From assembly GCA_023512835.1 (NCBI GenBank), contig CM042089.1, positions 15,261,965 to 15,325,964 of the forward strand: a DNA stretch of 64,000 nt, read 5' to 3'. This DNA comes from Taxillus chinensis. Lineage: Eukaryota > Streptophyta > Magnoliopsida > Santalales > Loranthaceae. Position numbers and translations under genes: made by a program. Shown here one piece after another: positions 1-10,052 of this stretch. The notes below the pieces were generated by a model. The model did not search any database, was not told the DNA's origin, and worked only from the letters and a program-made list of their open reading frames with translations. Position 1 is the stretch's first letter; each line of letters begins with the position of its first letter.

Positions 1-41
1 AAATACTTACCGTAGTCCCACTCTAGAAGGTAGAGGACATT

Positions 42-217
42 TGTCACGCCCCCAAATTCCAGGGAACCCGGAACCAGGAATATGACTTCCCCTTGCCCGC
101 ACCCGAAAGGTCAAGGGGTTGGTGACTAGTGTCATGCCCCCAAATTCCAGGGAACCCGGAACTAGGAATATGACTTCCTTTTGCCCGCACCCGAAGGGTC
201 AAGGGGTTGGTGACTAG
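42..217. repeat. 88-bp tandem duplication of an LTR end
   Basis: The unit at 42-129 is repeated from 130 with only a few substitutions. Both copies begin TGTCA(C/T)GCCCCCAAATTCC and end GGGGTTGGTGACTAG. The repeated unit is the outermost 88 bases of the LTR. Confidence 0.9.
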
Positions 218-974
218 CACTAGTAGAGACTACACCGCGGGTGCTGTCTCAATCATGCAATCCTGTACAGTCATACATCAAGGGTAATCCTGTAGTTTCC
301 CATATATCATCATGCATACAATAAGTCAAACAGTCATACAAACATCACATCACAAACAGTACGCAAATACAACTGTCCACGGACCCATGTCCGGGATATC
401 ACACAAAGCAGTATATAATATAATACTGTATCATACATCAGAGTAGTGGGCGTCCTCCTGGAAGAAAGTCCTCCACTAGTCTCGGGTCACACCTAAAAAA
501 GGTAAACAACAAGTAGGGGTGAGCGACAAGCTCAGTAGATGACCCCAATACTCCACATCATGCAAACATACAAGTCTATACTACATGCTTTGTGTACTCG
601 TGCACTGTGTAGTGTGCACAATCATCAGGACTCAGCCTGCAAACAAACATCAGGACCCAGCCTGCCCACACAGGACAGCTTGTCCATGATCCTCAACAAG
701 ATTCCAGCTCAGGGCACTTAGCCCCACCACAGTGTTATATGCCCGAACACAGTGCCACACAGACCTGCCATCGGCGTATATGCCTGTCACGGCCACAGCA
801 CATTATGCCCGGCCACAGTGCCACACAGGCCTGCCATCAGCGCATATGCCTACCCCATCAACCATATAGCATCATCTGTGCTCTACGGTGACACAGGCCT
901 TACCCAACCAGTAACATGGGCTCATGGCCCTGCCCGTGTGACACAGGCCTTACCTGAAGCACCTAGAAAAATAA

Positions 975-1060
975 TTTAATAAAATACTCTCAATGAGAAT
1001 TGAACCCAAGACCTCCCTTCAACTATAACAATAGTCTAACCACTAGGATAAATGGTTATT
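975..1060 (-). repeat. tRNA-like segment, possible SINE fragment
   Basis: On the minus strand there is an A-box-like sequence TAGTGGTTAG (complement of 1036-1045) and about 30 bases downstream a B-box-like GGTTCAATTC (complement of 997-1006), followed by a T/A-rich tail. That spacing fits an internal Pol III promoter of a tRNA-derived SINE. No clean cloverleaf or target duplication was found, so this is only a candidate. Confidence 0.35.
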
Positions 1061-1306
1061 GATTGCTATTTTCATGAAAATAAAATTTATACTTGACATC
1101 CAGGCCATCAAGATCACACCAATATACATATATAAGCTCACATGTATATATATCAACACACACTTATGACAACACCATTTATTTTATGGAATCTAGGTTA
1201 AGATTATGCTAGAAACACGATTCCCTATCTCAAAAACGCTTAGAATAGCAGTCTTGATTGCTCAGATCCAACAAGTCGTTTCTCCGCTGCATTCTAGCAC
1301 CTCCAC

Positions 1307-1775
1307 TATAATAGCCCAAGTCCCTTGTAGCACGATATTGTCCGGTTCAAGGCCCAAGCCCAATCCCCAGTTTTGTTCTTGGCAGTGCCACACAGGCACC
1401 CCAAAAGGCCTCGTGCCAGGAGAGGTCTCTACACCCTCTTAAGAGGCACTCTTCGTTCTCCTCCCCAGTTGATGTGGGACTTACAAAGTCCTCAGACTCC
1501 ATAATGCACCCCCATTAGGAGGCCCACATCCCCATGGGACTATGGCACACTGACTCGTTCCCCAGCTCTAATACCATTTGCAACAGCCCAAATCCCCTAT
1601 AACACGACATTGTCTGGTTTAGGACCCAAGCCCAATCTCCGGTTTTGTTCTTCGTAGTGCCATACAGGTACCCCAAAAGGCCTCGTGCCAGGAGACGTCC
1701 CCACGCTCTCTTAAGAGGCATGCTTCGTTCTCCTCCCCAGCCGATGTGAGACTTGCAAATTCCTCAGACTCCACA
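1307..1775 (-). mobile_element. Complete TRIM (terminal-repeat retrotransposon in miniature)
   Basis: Two 197-bp direct repeats (1307-1503 and 1579-1775) flank only about 75 bp. The unit is bordered by the perfect 5-bp target duplication TCCAC (1302-1306 and 1776-1780). On the minus strand the first LTR is followed after two bases by TGGTATTAGAGC (1565-1576), a primer site matching the tRNA-iMet 3' end with one change. A G-rich polypurine-like stretch lies just before the second LTR. No coding capacity exists, as expected for TRIMs, which are mobilised by other elements. The LTR ends are TG...CA in the 1579-1775 copy and have decayed in the other. Confidence 0.85.
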
Positions 1776-2442
1776 TCCACCACTTTTAAACTCTCTCACA
1801 ATTTCCAAAAATGTGAAAAGAATGCTTTAAAATGCCTTTTATTGAATAAGGAGTCCTAGTCTCACCCTAACACTCATTAATGAAGGTTTACTTGTCTAAC
1901 AAGTAAACCCTGCCTGTGTAGAGTCCTAACCTAACACAACACCATTGACTTGGCCATTAAGAAAACTTTTAATACTACAAAAAATACCAAAAAGGTCCTT
2001 AATTAAAATTAATCCCATTTTCCTTCTATCCTAGTATATTATCTTAATTAAATAAACCCAAAACATAATTTTAAATGATAAAATTTCCCTTCAGGCCCCA
2101 AACTCCAGATCGGGTCCAAACACAGTCAAAATTTTCCATTTAACAAGTACATTACTGTACTAATACCCACTAGCCAACATAAGGCCCTTAACATATGGCT
2201 ACAACTCAGAACCCACAAACACAGGTCCTCACATTAGGTTACTCTAGAATTGCTTGATTTTGATTTATTGATAATTACTATCCCGCTGCAATATGTTTCA
2301 TCATCATCGACGATTGTGTCGATCCTTGGACAAGAATTAAATTATTCTATTCCTTGTAGCATGTGATGAGTTCGGATTGTATATGTATTGTCGGGTTACA
2401 ATGAATTGTTAACGTGGCTTTAGTTTTCTTTCATGTATTTAT

Positions 2443-3783
2443 TGTTAGTCCCGAGAAGCCTAGAGGGGGTGAATAGGCTCTTTTTGAAACTCTTTCTCAC
2501 TCTTTGGCGCTACACTTAATTTGGTTAAGAGATAAAATCAATGCTGAAGATAATCAGATAGTGAAAGTAATTTGTATTATTATCAAAAGATAATTACAAC
2601 AAATTGTATAGCAGATAAGCTGTTTGCACTAGCTTGAATCTACTGGAAGAATATCTCTCTTTTACAGTAGCACTCTTTTTACAATAACACACACTAGCCA
2701 AAAATATATTTTCACGCACACATGTATGTGTATACAAGACTCAATATATATAAACATCCCTAGAAGACATTCTTGGAACTGGATTTTTCAGGCAGTGTGT
2801 AGTATTGAAGACTTCTCGGAAAATACTTCTGCTTTAATTGTTGTGGATGTGGAGCTCAAGATATTGAAAGTATAGGCGTATTGAATTGCTTCGCATGATT
2901 CCAATTGCATTAAAAACTTTGTCCATGCCTCTGAGTGATCCACGTGTAAGATGATAAATGTTCAATGGATCTTTCTTACATCAGGACATAGCGAGCTGAT
3001 GAGTTTGAATGCGTTAAGATGATAAGGATGGTAGTAGGAGCAATATCGTCTTACTCCGTCGCAAGGTTCCTTACTCTATCTCAAAAGAATGCTCGGATCC
3101 TTACTCCGTGTCAGTAGTTGCTTACTCCGTGTCAACTAGTTACTTGGATCCTTATTCTGTCAGAAGGTTCCTTACTCCGCATTAGTGAAGTACTCGGATT
3201 CCTTACTCTATGTCAGTGCTTTTTTATTCTGTTTGAGAATGTCACCTCGGATGGCTTACTCCGCATCTCTTTTTCTTATTCCGTGCGAATAAAGACTCGG
3301 TCCTTATTTCACACAAATCATTCTTTACTCCGCTTGAGTATAAGACTCAGATTCTTTACTCTGCGTCTTCTTGTCCTTAGTCTGCGTGAGTGGAAGACTT
3401 AGTTCCTTATTTCACATTAATGCTCTTTTACTCCACGCGAGTTGTAGACTAGGATTCTTATTTTGTGTCTTTATGACTTAGTCCATTTGAGTAAAGACAC
3501 GGATTCCTTAGTCCATATCTTTTAGTACTTAGTTTACACTAATAATCCTTACTCCATATCTTGTGATGACTTGATTATTTATCAAGTCAATTGACGACAC
3601 TCACGTTGGTCCAGATCAGGATTATGTATCATATCCTTAGCTTTGCACTCACGAGTGTAGATCCAATTTAACTAAAATCATGATTATATATCCTGCAACA
3701 AGTTAGAATAGACATAGAAATATCTCAAATCAAATTACATAGGGTTTTATCCACATCATTCACATTCTGGGTTCGATCCAACA
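2443..3783 (-). mobile_element. Copia-type solo LTR rich in short repeats (copy 1)
   Basis: The 1341-bp unit is flanked by the perfect target duplication TTTAT (2438-2442 and 3784-3788). On the minus strand it begins TGTTGGATCGAACCC and ends GGGACTAACA. It is the reverse-orientation relative of 26401-27705. About 3050-3560 consists of degenerate repeats of a motif built on TTACTCCG and ACTCGGAT. With a single LTR between target duplications, it is a solo LTR left by LTR-LTR recombination. It interrupts the sequence that continues at 3789. Confidence 0.85.
3050..3560. repeat. Degenerate short-repeat array inside copia LTR
   Basis: Roughly every 20-45 bases the motif CTTACTCCG(C/T)(G/A)T recurs, usually with ACTCGGAT nearby. 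The repeats are imperfect and spacing varies, so this is not a simple satellite. The same array occurs in reverse at 26580-27100. Confidence 0.8.
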
Positions 3784-5891
3784 TTTATTATGTAACAGGT
3801 ATATGCATAACCCACATTGCATTTATGTGATGTCAGACCTTGATTATTGTTCAGTGAATAGAGAACCACATAAATAATCAGGCTTTATTTATTACTGTTA
3901 ATTGTCAAAATAGCAATCAATTTCCAATTAATCTCTAGATCCCATTCTGTCATGCCCCTAAATCCCAGAAGGATCGGAACTAAGAGTGTGACTTCCCCAT
4001 GCCTGTCACGCCCCAATTTCCCTACACCTGGAAACGGTTAGTGATTGCCCATGCCCGCACCCGAAGGGTCAATGGGTTGGTGCAAGCACCTAGACTGGAC
4101 TTATACAACGGGTGTTGTCCTAATACTACATATCCGGGCTAACATGCCAAAGGACATGCCTCTGATTCCAAACCATACACACATTCATCACTCAGTCAAA
4201 ATACCATACCACAGTTTACTTCATTTCAAAGAGGACTCAAGTCCATTACAACTCAAATGGGGAAAAGCTCCCAATAAACCCACAATACCAAATTCAGTTT
4301 ACAAAATAACCCAAATCAAAACAAAAAGCCATAGATATATTAACAATCAAATAAGGAGGGTCCCATAGCCTCTATGGCCAATCACCTCAGCTCTGTCACC
4401 TATCGCCGGCTAGACCTTGCAAAGAGAACAGTTCAAAGGAGGGGTGAGCAAACCACAGCTCAGTAGGAATCAAGTCTCCCCGGGCCCATCCCACTCTACT
4501 GGAATGCATGTTTAGTGGATGCTTGAGCTAGTGTAGTGAACTAGTTAAAACCACACACAAAAACCATCAAACACATCCCATATTCAAAGAGGGGGGGTTC
4601 CAGTGATATAATTGTCCCATACTCAAGGCTCCAGTCTAGTGATTGTCCCGTACCCAAGGCTCTAGTCCAATGACTGTCCCATAATCAAAAGGATTCTAGC
4701 TTAGCAGCTGTCCCGTGGATCAAAAGCTCCAGCTCAACAGCTGTCCCGTAGCATACAGCATTAAACACTCAAACAAAACTCAGTGAAATACAGCCACATA
4801 ACTCAGCACAAGGTGCCCAGCAGGCATAATTTATCTCAATACAAGATGCTCAACATGCATAATACAACTCAGCACATATCAGTATGATTTACAATGCACT
4901 CAGTTCATGTAGTGCAGCCACAATCTCAATAACATTCACAGTATACAGTTTCTTTTCCCATATTAGTGTTCCTTAACCGTTCTGGTAAGTTTTTAGGTAA
5001 ATTAACTCTGGGACTTCATCCCAATCACATTATTTTCCACTCAAGAACCTTCTGGCTAAATGGGGAAGCCAGAGGAGGCAAAATAAGGGGGTGCACGTCA
5101 CATGGGCCATATGACGTGCAGGGGGATGTTTGGCTCCCTGCCCTCTACACATCTCAAGGAACGTTGGGGTAAAATTTCAAACCAATTGGGCTTGCACATG
5201 AAATGGGCTTTTCACGTGCACAAGAGTTTTTGGCTCCCTGCCTTCTACACCTTTCAGGGAAGCCTGGGGTAAAATTTCAGACCAATTGGGCTTGCACGTG
5301 AAATGGGCTTTTCACGTGCAATATGGCGTGCAGCCATATTTTGCACAAAGACTTTTGTTTTGTTGTTTTAATCACTTTTCTCTAAAGGACCTCTTTCAAA
5401 TTCTTTTTAGATTGTGAGTTATTAGACTCTAAAGTTAGGCTATATAGCCTGGTTTCAACTCCAGCTATGTCCCTCATATCAACCTACCCATCCAGACCAT
5501 CCCAGATTATTTTATTCACTTTTAACTATCTAGATATACTGGAAACCTCACAATCAATCATCATATGCATGTGGGGGCATAAACTCAACATCAACATGAA
5601 CAGGATCATAATAGATCCGTACCCAGCAAACTCGGTAATCGCAACAAAGGGTATAAACCCAGAATTCTCAATATTCATATCAGAGGGTATAAACCCAGAA
5701 TTTTCAGAGGAAGGCATGAATATGAACACGAATTCCCTACCTCAAAATCGGAGAATACAACTGGTCGTTGTATTCTAGCAATCACGTCTCCGGGCTCTCG
5801 TCCACTGCAGGGACCTTGGATCGTCGGCCTTGGATCGTCCTCGCCGTCTCAGGCCATGTCTCCCTCTTTCCAGCAGTCTCCCTCTCTGGCC

Positions 5892-5894
<3 letters not shown>

Positions 5895-5938
<44 letters not shown>
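5895..5938. repeat. (CT)n microsatellite
   Basis: About 44 bp of uninterrupted CT dinucleotide lies in the transcribed leader part of the LTR. The other LTR has a shorter run at 15677-15705. Confidence 0.95.
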
Positions 5939-5941
<3 letters not shown>

Positions 5942-5998
5942 GGGTGACGGCTGCTAGGGTTTTGGAATGAGAATCCCCTAATTTTGAAGCCTTTTCCC

Positions 5999-6040
5999 TT
6001 TATATATTTTCCCACATAATCAAAACGACGTAGTTTTGAT
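5999..6040 (-). promoter_or_regulatory. LTR core promoter: ACGT palindrome plus TATA box
   Basis: Reading the minus strand, the near-palindrome with core AAAACTACGTCGTTTT (6019-6040) is followed about 10 bases later by AATATATAAAGG, a good plant TATA box. Downstream comes a GA-rich leader. This is the likely U3/R promoter of the element. Confidence 0.6.
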
Positions 6041-6348
6041 TAATTTAAAGCCCAACATCTATAAGCCCAAAGGCCAAGATTTTCTAATCCACTTCATTAA
6101 GCTCTACAGCCCAACAATTAAGCCCAAATCATATTTTAAATAAAACTCTCAAATATATATTAATTGGGATATTTTAATTCATGTGAAATTCCCAAAATAC
6201 CCCTCAGGGCCTCGAACTCCGAATCGAGCCCAAGCATAGTCAAAATTCTCCATTTGACGAGCATATCACTGTGCTGATGTTCATTCTCTAAAACAAGGCC
6301 TCTTACTCAAGGCTAACTCCAAGAACCCCTCAAATACAGGTCCTTACA

Positions 6349-6361
6349 TCCTCTCCCCCTT
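6349..6361 (-). other. Polypurine tract of the Tekay-like element
   Basis: On the minus strand AAGGGGGAGAGGA immediately precedes the 3' LTR start TGTAAGGACC. Slightly upstream is TTTTCGAGGACGAAAAG, an inverted-repeat sequence also present in front of the embedded LTR start at 31068. Confidence 0.85.
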
Positions 6362-6523
6362 AAAGACTTTTCGTCCTCGAAAAGAAAGCTGGGGTTGAAA
6401 GGAAACCACAACCACAATCAATGCACCCAATACATAACAACAAAATAATTGATTAGTACCAATGTAACAACAAAATAAAATCAGTACCAATAGTACCTGA
6501 TGTTTTTGCCTTCGTCCCCTCCT

Positions 6524-7090
6524 TCAGGGTTGTCCGTCCTCGAACAGATCAGGGTAGTGAGCACGCATCTCAGTCTCACGTTCCCAAGTCTCTTCCTCCA
6601 TACCTCGGTGTTGCCACAACACCCGAACCAGTAGAATAGTCTTTCCTCGAAGCTGCTTCTCGCGCCTATCCAAAATATGGATTGGGGCCTCAATAACTGT
6701 CATATCTTCCTCAATATCCAGATTACTCCAATCCAGTACATGTGTGGGATCTGGATGATATGCCCATAACTGGGATACATGGAAAACATTGTGAAATCTG
6801 CTCAAACTAGGTGGTAAGGCCAACCTATAAGCAACAAGTCCAACTCTGCTCAAAATCTCAAATGGTCCAATGTATCTTGGAGATAACTTGGATCCCTTTC
6901 TAAATCTTTTATGTCCCTTCCGTGGAGAAACACGAAGGAACACATGATCTCCCACCAAAAACTCTAATGGTAGGTGTCTGTGGTCCGTATAGGACTTCTG
7001 TCGACTCTGAGCTGTAAGAAGGCGCTGCCTAATCAGTTGTACCTTGGCCGTAGCCTCTTGGACCAATTGGGGTCCCAACATGGTCGCTTA
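6524..7090 (-). pseudogene. Tekay-like integrase C-terminus with chromodomain-like tail
   Basis: An open stretch on the minus strand encodes the C-terminal part of a gypsy integrase. It shows the GPFEIL segment typical of the integrase C-terminal fold, then FHNVFHVSQL, and ends with a chromodomain-like segment containing VLWQHRG and WERE. It is separated from the rest of the integrase by the nested LTR at 7091-8967 and lies in a different frame. The initiating methionine seen at 7081 is only an internal residue. In chromoviruses this tail directs integration towards heterochromatin. Confidence 0.85.
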
Positions 7091-7574
7091 CTCACGCCCG
7101 GATTTCCAACCCAGGAGGGAACGTGACCCTCCCTTTATCCGGGTTTGGACAAAGGGGTAGGATACAACATACACTTCACATTTCTTTTGAAACCAAAATC
7201 ATATAATTATTTAATTGAAACCACATGCCTTTATTATGTTTCAAACTTCATTACAATATCTCCCCACCGGGGTTACAATGCCTCAACAAAAATTACATAA
7301 TGCAAATAACACAAAACAAAGCCCAAAATGGAACTCTTCCACCTTGGTGTTCCCACCTAACCCCCTGTAGGTTCCTGAAGAAAACACACCATAGTAGGAG
7401 GGGTGAGCATCCACGGCTCGGTAGGGATCATGTCTCCCCAACCCTCCCATGCTCCTAGCATCTACATGCCTGTGTACAAGTGCGGTGTCGTGTTACAATA
7501 ATTTCAACAGACTAACACAACCACATCACAATTACAATCTGCCACCTGCCACACGGGGCTAACACTTTAACAAC

Positions 7575-7652
7575 AAGTTATTTAACCGCCTCTTCAGGCC
7601 AAGTGATTTAACCGCCTCTTCAGGCCAAGTGATTTAACCGCCTCTTCAGGCC
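7575..7652. repeat. 26-bp tandem repeat, three copies
   Basis: Three head-to-tail copies of a 26-bp unit starting AAGTGATTTAACCGCC and ending CAGGCC lie at 7575-7600, 7601-7626 and 7627-7652. Only the first differs, by a base. Confidence 0.95.
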
Positions 7653-8355
7653 AAGTTTCCTGACCTCACGGGCTAACACAAAACGGTCCCGGGCTTCCAC
7701 ACCACCGGGTGTACAACCCCGCCCCCCCACATAAGACCATACGGCATAACATCAAACACTTAATATGCTTAGTCACACATGAATAACGTCGAACACTTAG
7801 CTGCATATATTCACAGGCTCACAAACCCACCACACGACATTATTTCAAACACATAATCTGTATAGCCTCTCGGGTATAAAACCAAACACTTGGTGTGCAC
7901 CCGTTCACAAGTGCACAATCCCGACCATTCGAGCCACGAGCAAACACCAGGCATACTACATACCCTAAATCACAAGTTCACCACACGGGCTAATACCAAA
8001 CCGTAATGGGCATATACACACAACTATATTCACACGGGCTTTTCATCAAACATATAGCATATAGACCACGAACCCACTAAAATGCCTAAGGCCAACATCC
8101 ATATAGGAGATCACACCTATATGGATTACATATGTATATATAAACGGATAGACCGCCTAGGACCCTAGGACGGAGGAGGGATTAGGAAAAAGAACCCCTA
8201 CCTTAACGGCTCTTCCTTGCTCCCCCCCCCACCTGTCCTCCCCCGCAAGATGCTCCCGGCCAGCCCAACTCCCCTTCCCTCTCTCTCTCTAGCTCTCTCT
8301 CTCTCATCGAGCCGGCAGCAAAGGAACACAAGAACCCTAACCAAACTCAAGCCCT

Positions 8356-8434
8356 CCTTATATAGACACCATCCACATCAAAACGACGTAGTTTTGATTA
8401 AGTAAACCCAGGATCAAAACGACGTAGTTTTGAT
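8356..8434 (-). promoter_or_regulatory. LTR promoter with duplicated ACGT palindrome
   Basis: Two copies of a palindrome with core AAAACGACGTAGTTTT (8377-8398 and 8413-8434) lie upstream, on the minus strand, of CTATATAAGG (8356-8366). A CT-rich leader (8278-8310 on the plus strand) follows. Confidence 0.55.
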
Positions 8435-8967
8435 CACACAAGTTAGCACCTTTCCGCACCCATATAGGCCAAAATACTGGAATTGCAACATGGTCCTTTG
8501 GAGAAAGATCATTAGAATGACAAAACCAAGGGAACCATGCAAAAATACACCCTGCACGCCAATTTGCACGCCAATTCCCCAATTGGCGTGCGGCTCCAAA
8601 TGCACTCAAACTTCACCACAAGCCTCCTTGCATCTTGAAGCGAGGAGCAAAAATATGCTTGCACGTGAAATGGGTGAATTCACGTTCAGCTCCAAATGCT
8701 CTGAAATTTTCTGTGGTAGATAAGGACCTCATTCTAAGAAACTTTTTTGTTCTTGCACGCCAATTGTTTGAGGCCATCTACTAGGTCAAAGTGAGCTCCA
8801 AGATCAGCCCAAGACTTAAAACCGCTTTGTATACGCATAGCATCTTCCTAGGGCATAAATGTACGCTATCGCTTGACACAGCACCTCTCAAAAGTCCCCT
8901 CTTGGGCTCATCTCTTACCTTAAACTTGTGTACCAACATCCAAGGTGTTTGTGGTTAACTCCTTACA

Positions 8968-10052
8968 CACGGGTTAACCGGGTCATTAGCTTCTCCAGCC
9001 TCTACCCAACATAATGGAGACCGACATGGTCTACCATATAGTGCCTCAAACGGGGCCATCCCAATAGAAGCTTGATAGCTATTATTATAGGCAAACTCTA
9101 CCAGAGGAAGGTGAGAAGCCCACGATCCTCCAAAATCGAGTACACAAGCTCTCAACAGATCTTCTAGTGTCTGAATGGTCCTCTCTGACTGACCATCAGT
9201 CTCGGGGTGATAAGTCGTACTCAGATTGAGTCGTGTCCCCAAGGCTTCTTGCAAGCCACTCCAAAATCGTGAGGTGAACTGTGCATCTCTGTCTGAAATG
9301 ATAGACACGGGTACCCCATGCAATCTGACAATTTTGTTGATATATAACTGGCTTAAGGTGCCAATGGAGTCTCGCTCCCGAATAGCTAAAAAATGGGCTG
9401 ATTTTGTCAAACGATTTACAATGACCCATATCATGTCCTTCCGGCCAGAGGTGGCGGGAAGTCCTATCACGAAGTCCATGGTAATGTGTTCCCACTTCCA
9501 CTCAGCCACAGGTAAGGGCTGCAATTGACCCTCAGGTCGTTGGTGCTCTGCCTTCACTTGCTGATAAGTGAGGCACCTGGAAACAAATCCCGCTACACTC
9601 CTCTTCAATCCCGGCCACCAGAACTGTGCTCTCACGGCATGATACATCTTTGTCCCCCCTGGGTGTACAGCCAAACGGGAATGATGAAATTCCCTCATCA
9701 AATCCTCTCGAAGGAAGGGCGGCACTATCAAACGCCCCTGAAACCTCAACTCGTGTTCAGCTCCTTCTGTCTACTCTTCGGACAGCTCACCGGCCTCTAT
9801 CTGGGCCCGGATTACCTCACAGTCTACATCTCCCAACTGTCCATCACGGACACGTTGGTATAATTCTGGCATCACAGTGATAGGGCATAGGACTGCTTTC
9901 CCACTGCTAAGATCAGGCTGTACCTTAAGTACTACTAGCTGTTCCATCATTTTCCATTCTCTAATGGAAATCTCAGCTTTGTCCTTTCTACTTAGCGCGT
10001 CAGCAACGACATTCCCTTTTCTAGGTGTATAGGAGAGTGTGAAATTGAACAT
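8968..10052 (-). pseudogene. Tekay-like integrase, catalytic core
   Basis: Two same-frame stretches (10052-9771 and 9749-8955) are separated by a stop near 9771. The first starts in the RNase H-integrase linker with VVADALSRK. The second shows the integrase zinc-finger region, where the usual CxxC reads CLTY (second Cys lost). The core follows: MDF (first Asp), SDRDAQF (second Asp) and [10 protein letters not shown] (catalytic Glu), so the DDE triad is intact. It runs into the nested LTR at 8967 and is cut off. The first part of the frame is preceded by a stop at about 10053. Confidence 0.88.

Larger units (their letters stand above)
42..2233 (-). mobile_element. Gypsy-type LTR, minus orientation, with nested TRIM
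   Basis: On the minus strand the element starts TGTGAGGACC at 2233 and ends in a block reading GGGGGCGTGACA at 42. It matches, in reverse, the solo LTR at 17158-19359 over the TGAC-GCGGGCAAGGGGAAGTC block and the conserved GTGAGC block near 520. The terminal 88 bases are duplicated in tandem (42-129 and 130 onward). A TRIM (1307-1775) and a tRNA-like segment (975-1060) lie inside. I could not find matching 5-bp target duplications (left flank ACATT, right flank TTAGG), so it may be one end of an element that continues past the window edge, or a rearranged solo LTR. The small open frames here have no recognisable product. Confidence 0.6.
4004..6348 (-). repeat. 3' LTR of the Tekay-like element
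   Basis: On the minus strand it begins TGTAAGGACCTGTATTTG at 6348 and ends GGGGCGTGACA at 4004. It contains a TATA-like box near 5999-6009 (minus), an ACGT palindrome at 6019-6040, a long CT run at 5895-5938 and degenerate 35-bp repeats around 4590-4750 built on CTGTCCCGTA. It pairs with 13790-16115. Confidence 0.92.
7091..8967 (-). mobile_element. Solo LTR-like insertion inside the integrase gene
   Basis: About 1.9 kb of non-coding sequence interrupts integrase. On the minus strand it starts TGTAAGGAGTTAACC near 8967 and ends near a GGGCGTGAG block at about 7091, resembling the ends of the other gypsy LTRs. The GGGGTGAGC...GGTAGG block near 7397 is also shared. It has a TATA-like CTATATAAGG (complement of 8356-8366) and two ACGT palindromes (8377-8398, 8413-8434). 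I could not find a target duplication, so the left border is approximate. The several open frames inside carry no known domain. Confidence 0.7.

Noticed and set aside
975..1060. Functional tRNA gene
   Set aside because: Only A- and B-box-like sequences are visible; I could not pair an acceptor stem or anticodon arm.
3050..3560. CRISPR-like array
   Set aside because: Repeats are degenerate, spacing irregular, and the sequence is inside a plant copia LTR with TSDs.
4045..4368. Open frame of about 107 codons repeated at 13837-14154
   Set aside because: It lies in the LTR, opposite to the element's coding strand, and is preserved only because the two LTRs are copies. No known domain.
5467..5778. 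Overlapping frames on both strands, repeated at about 15311-15563
   Set aside because: LTR sequence with a local repeat (TATAAACCCAGAATT); no domain and low-complexity composition.
5782..6015. Arg-Glu repeat protein on the minus strand
   Set aside because: Translation of the CT microsatellite only.
8217..8723. Several small frames on both strands
   Set aside because: They lie in the leader and promoter of the nested LTR and have no domain.
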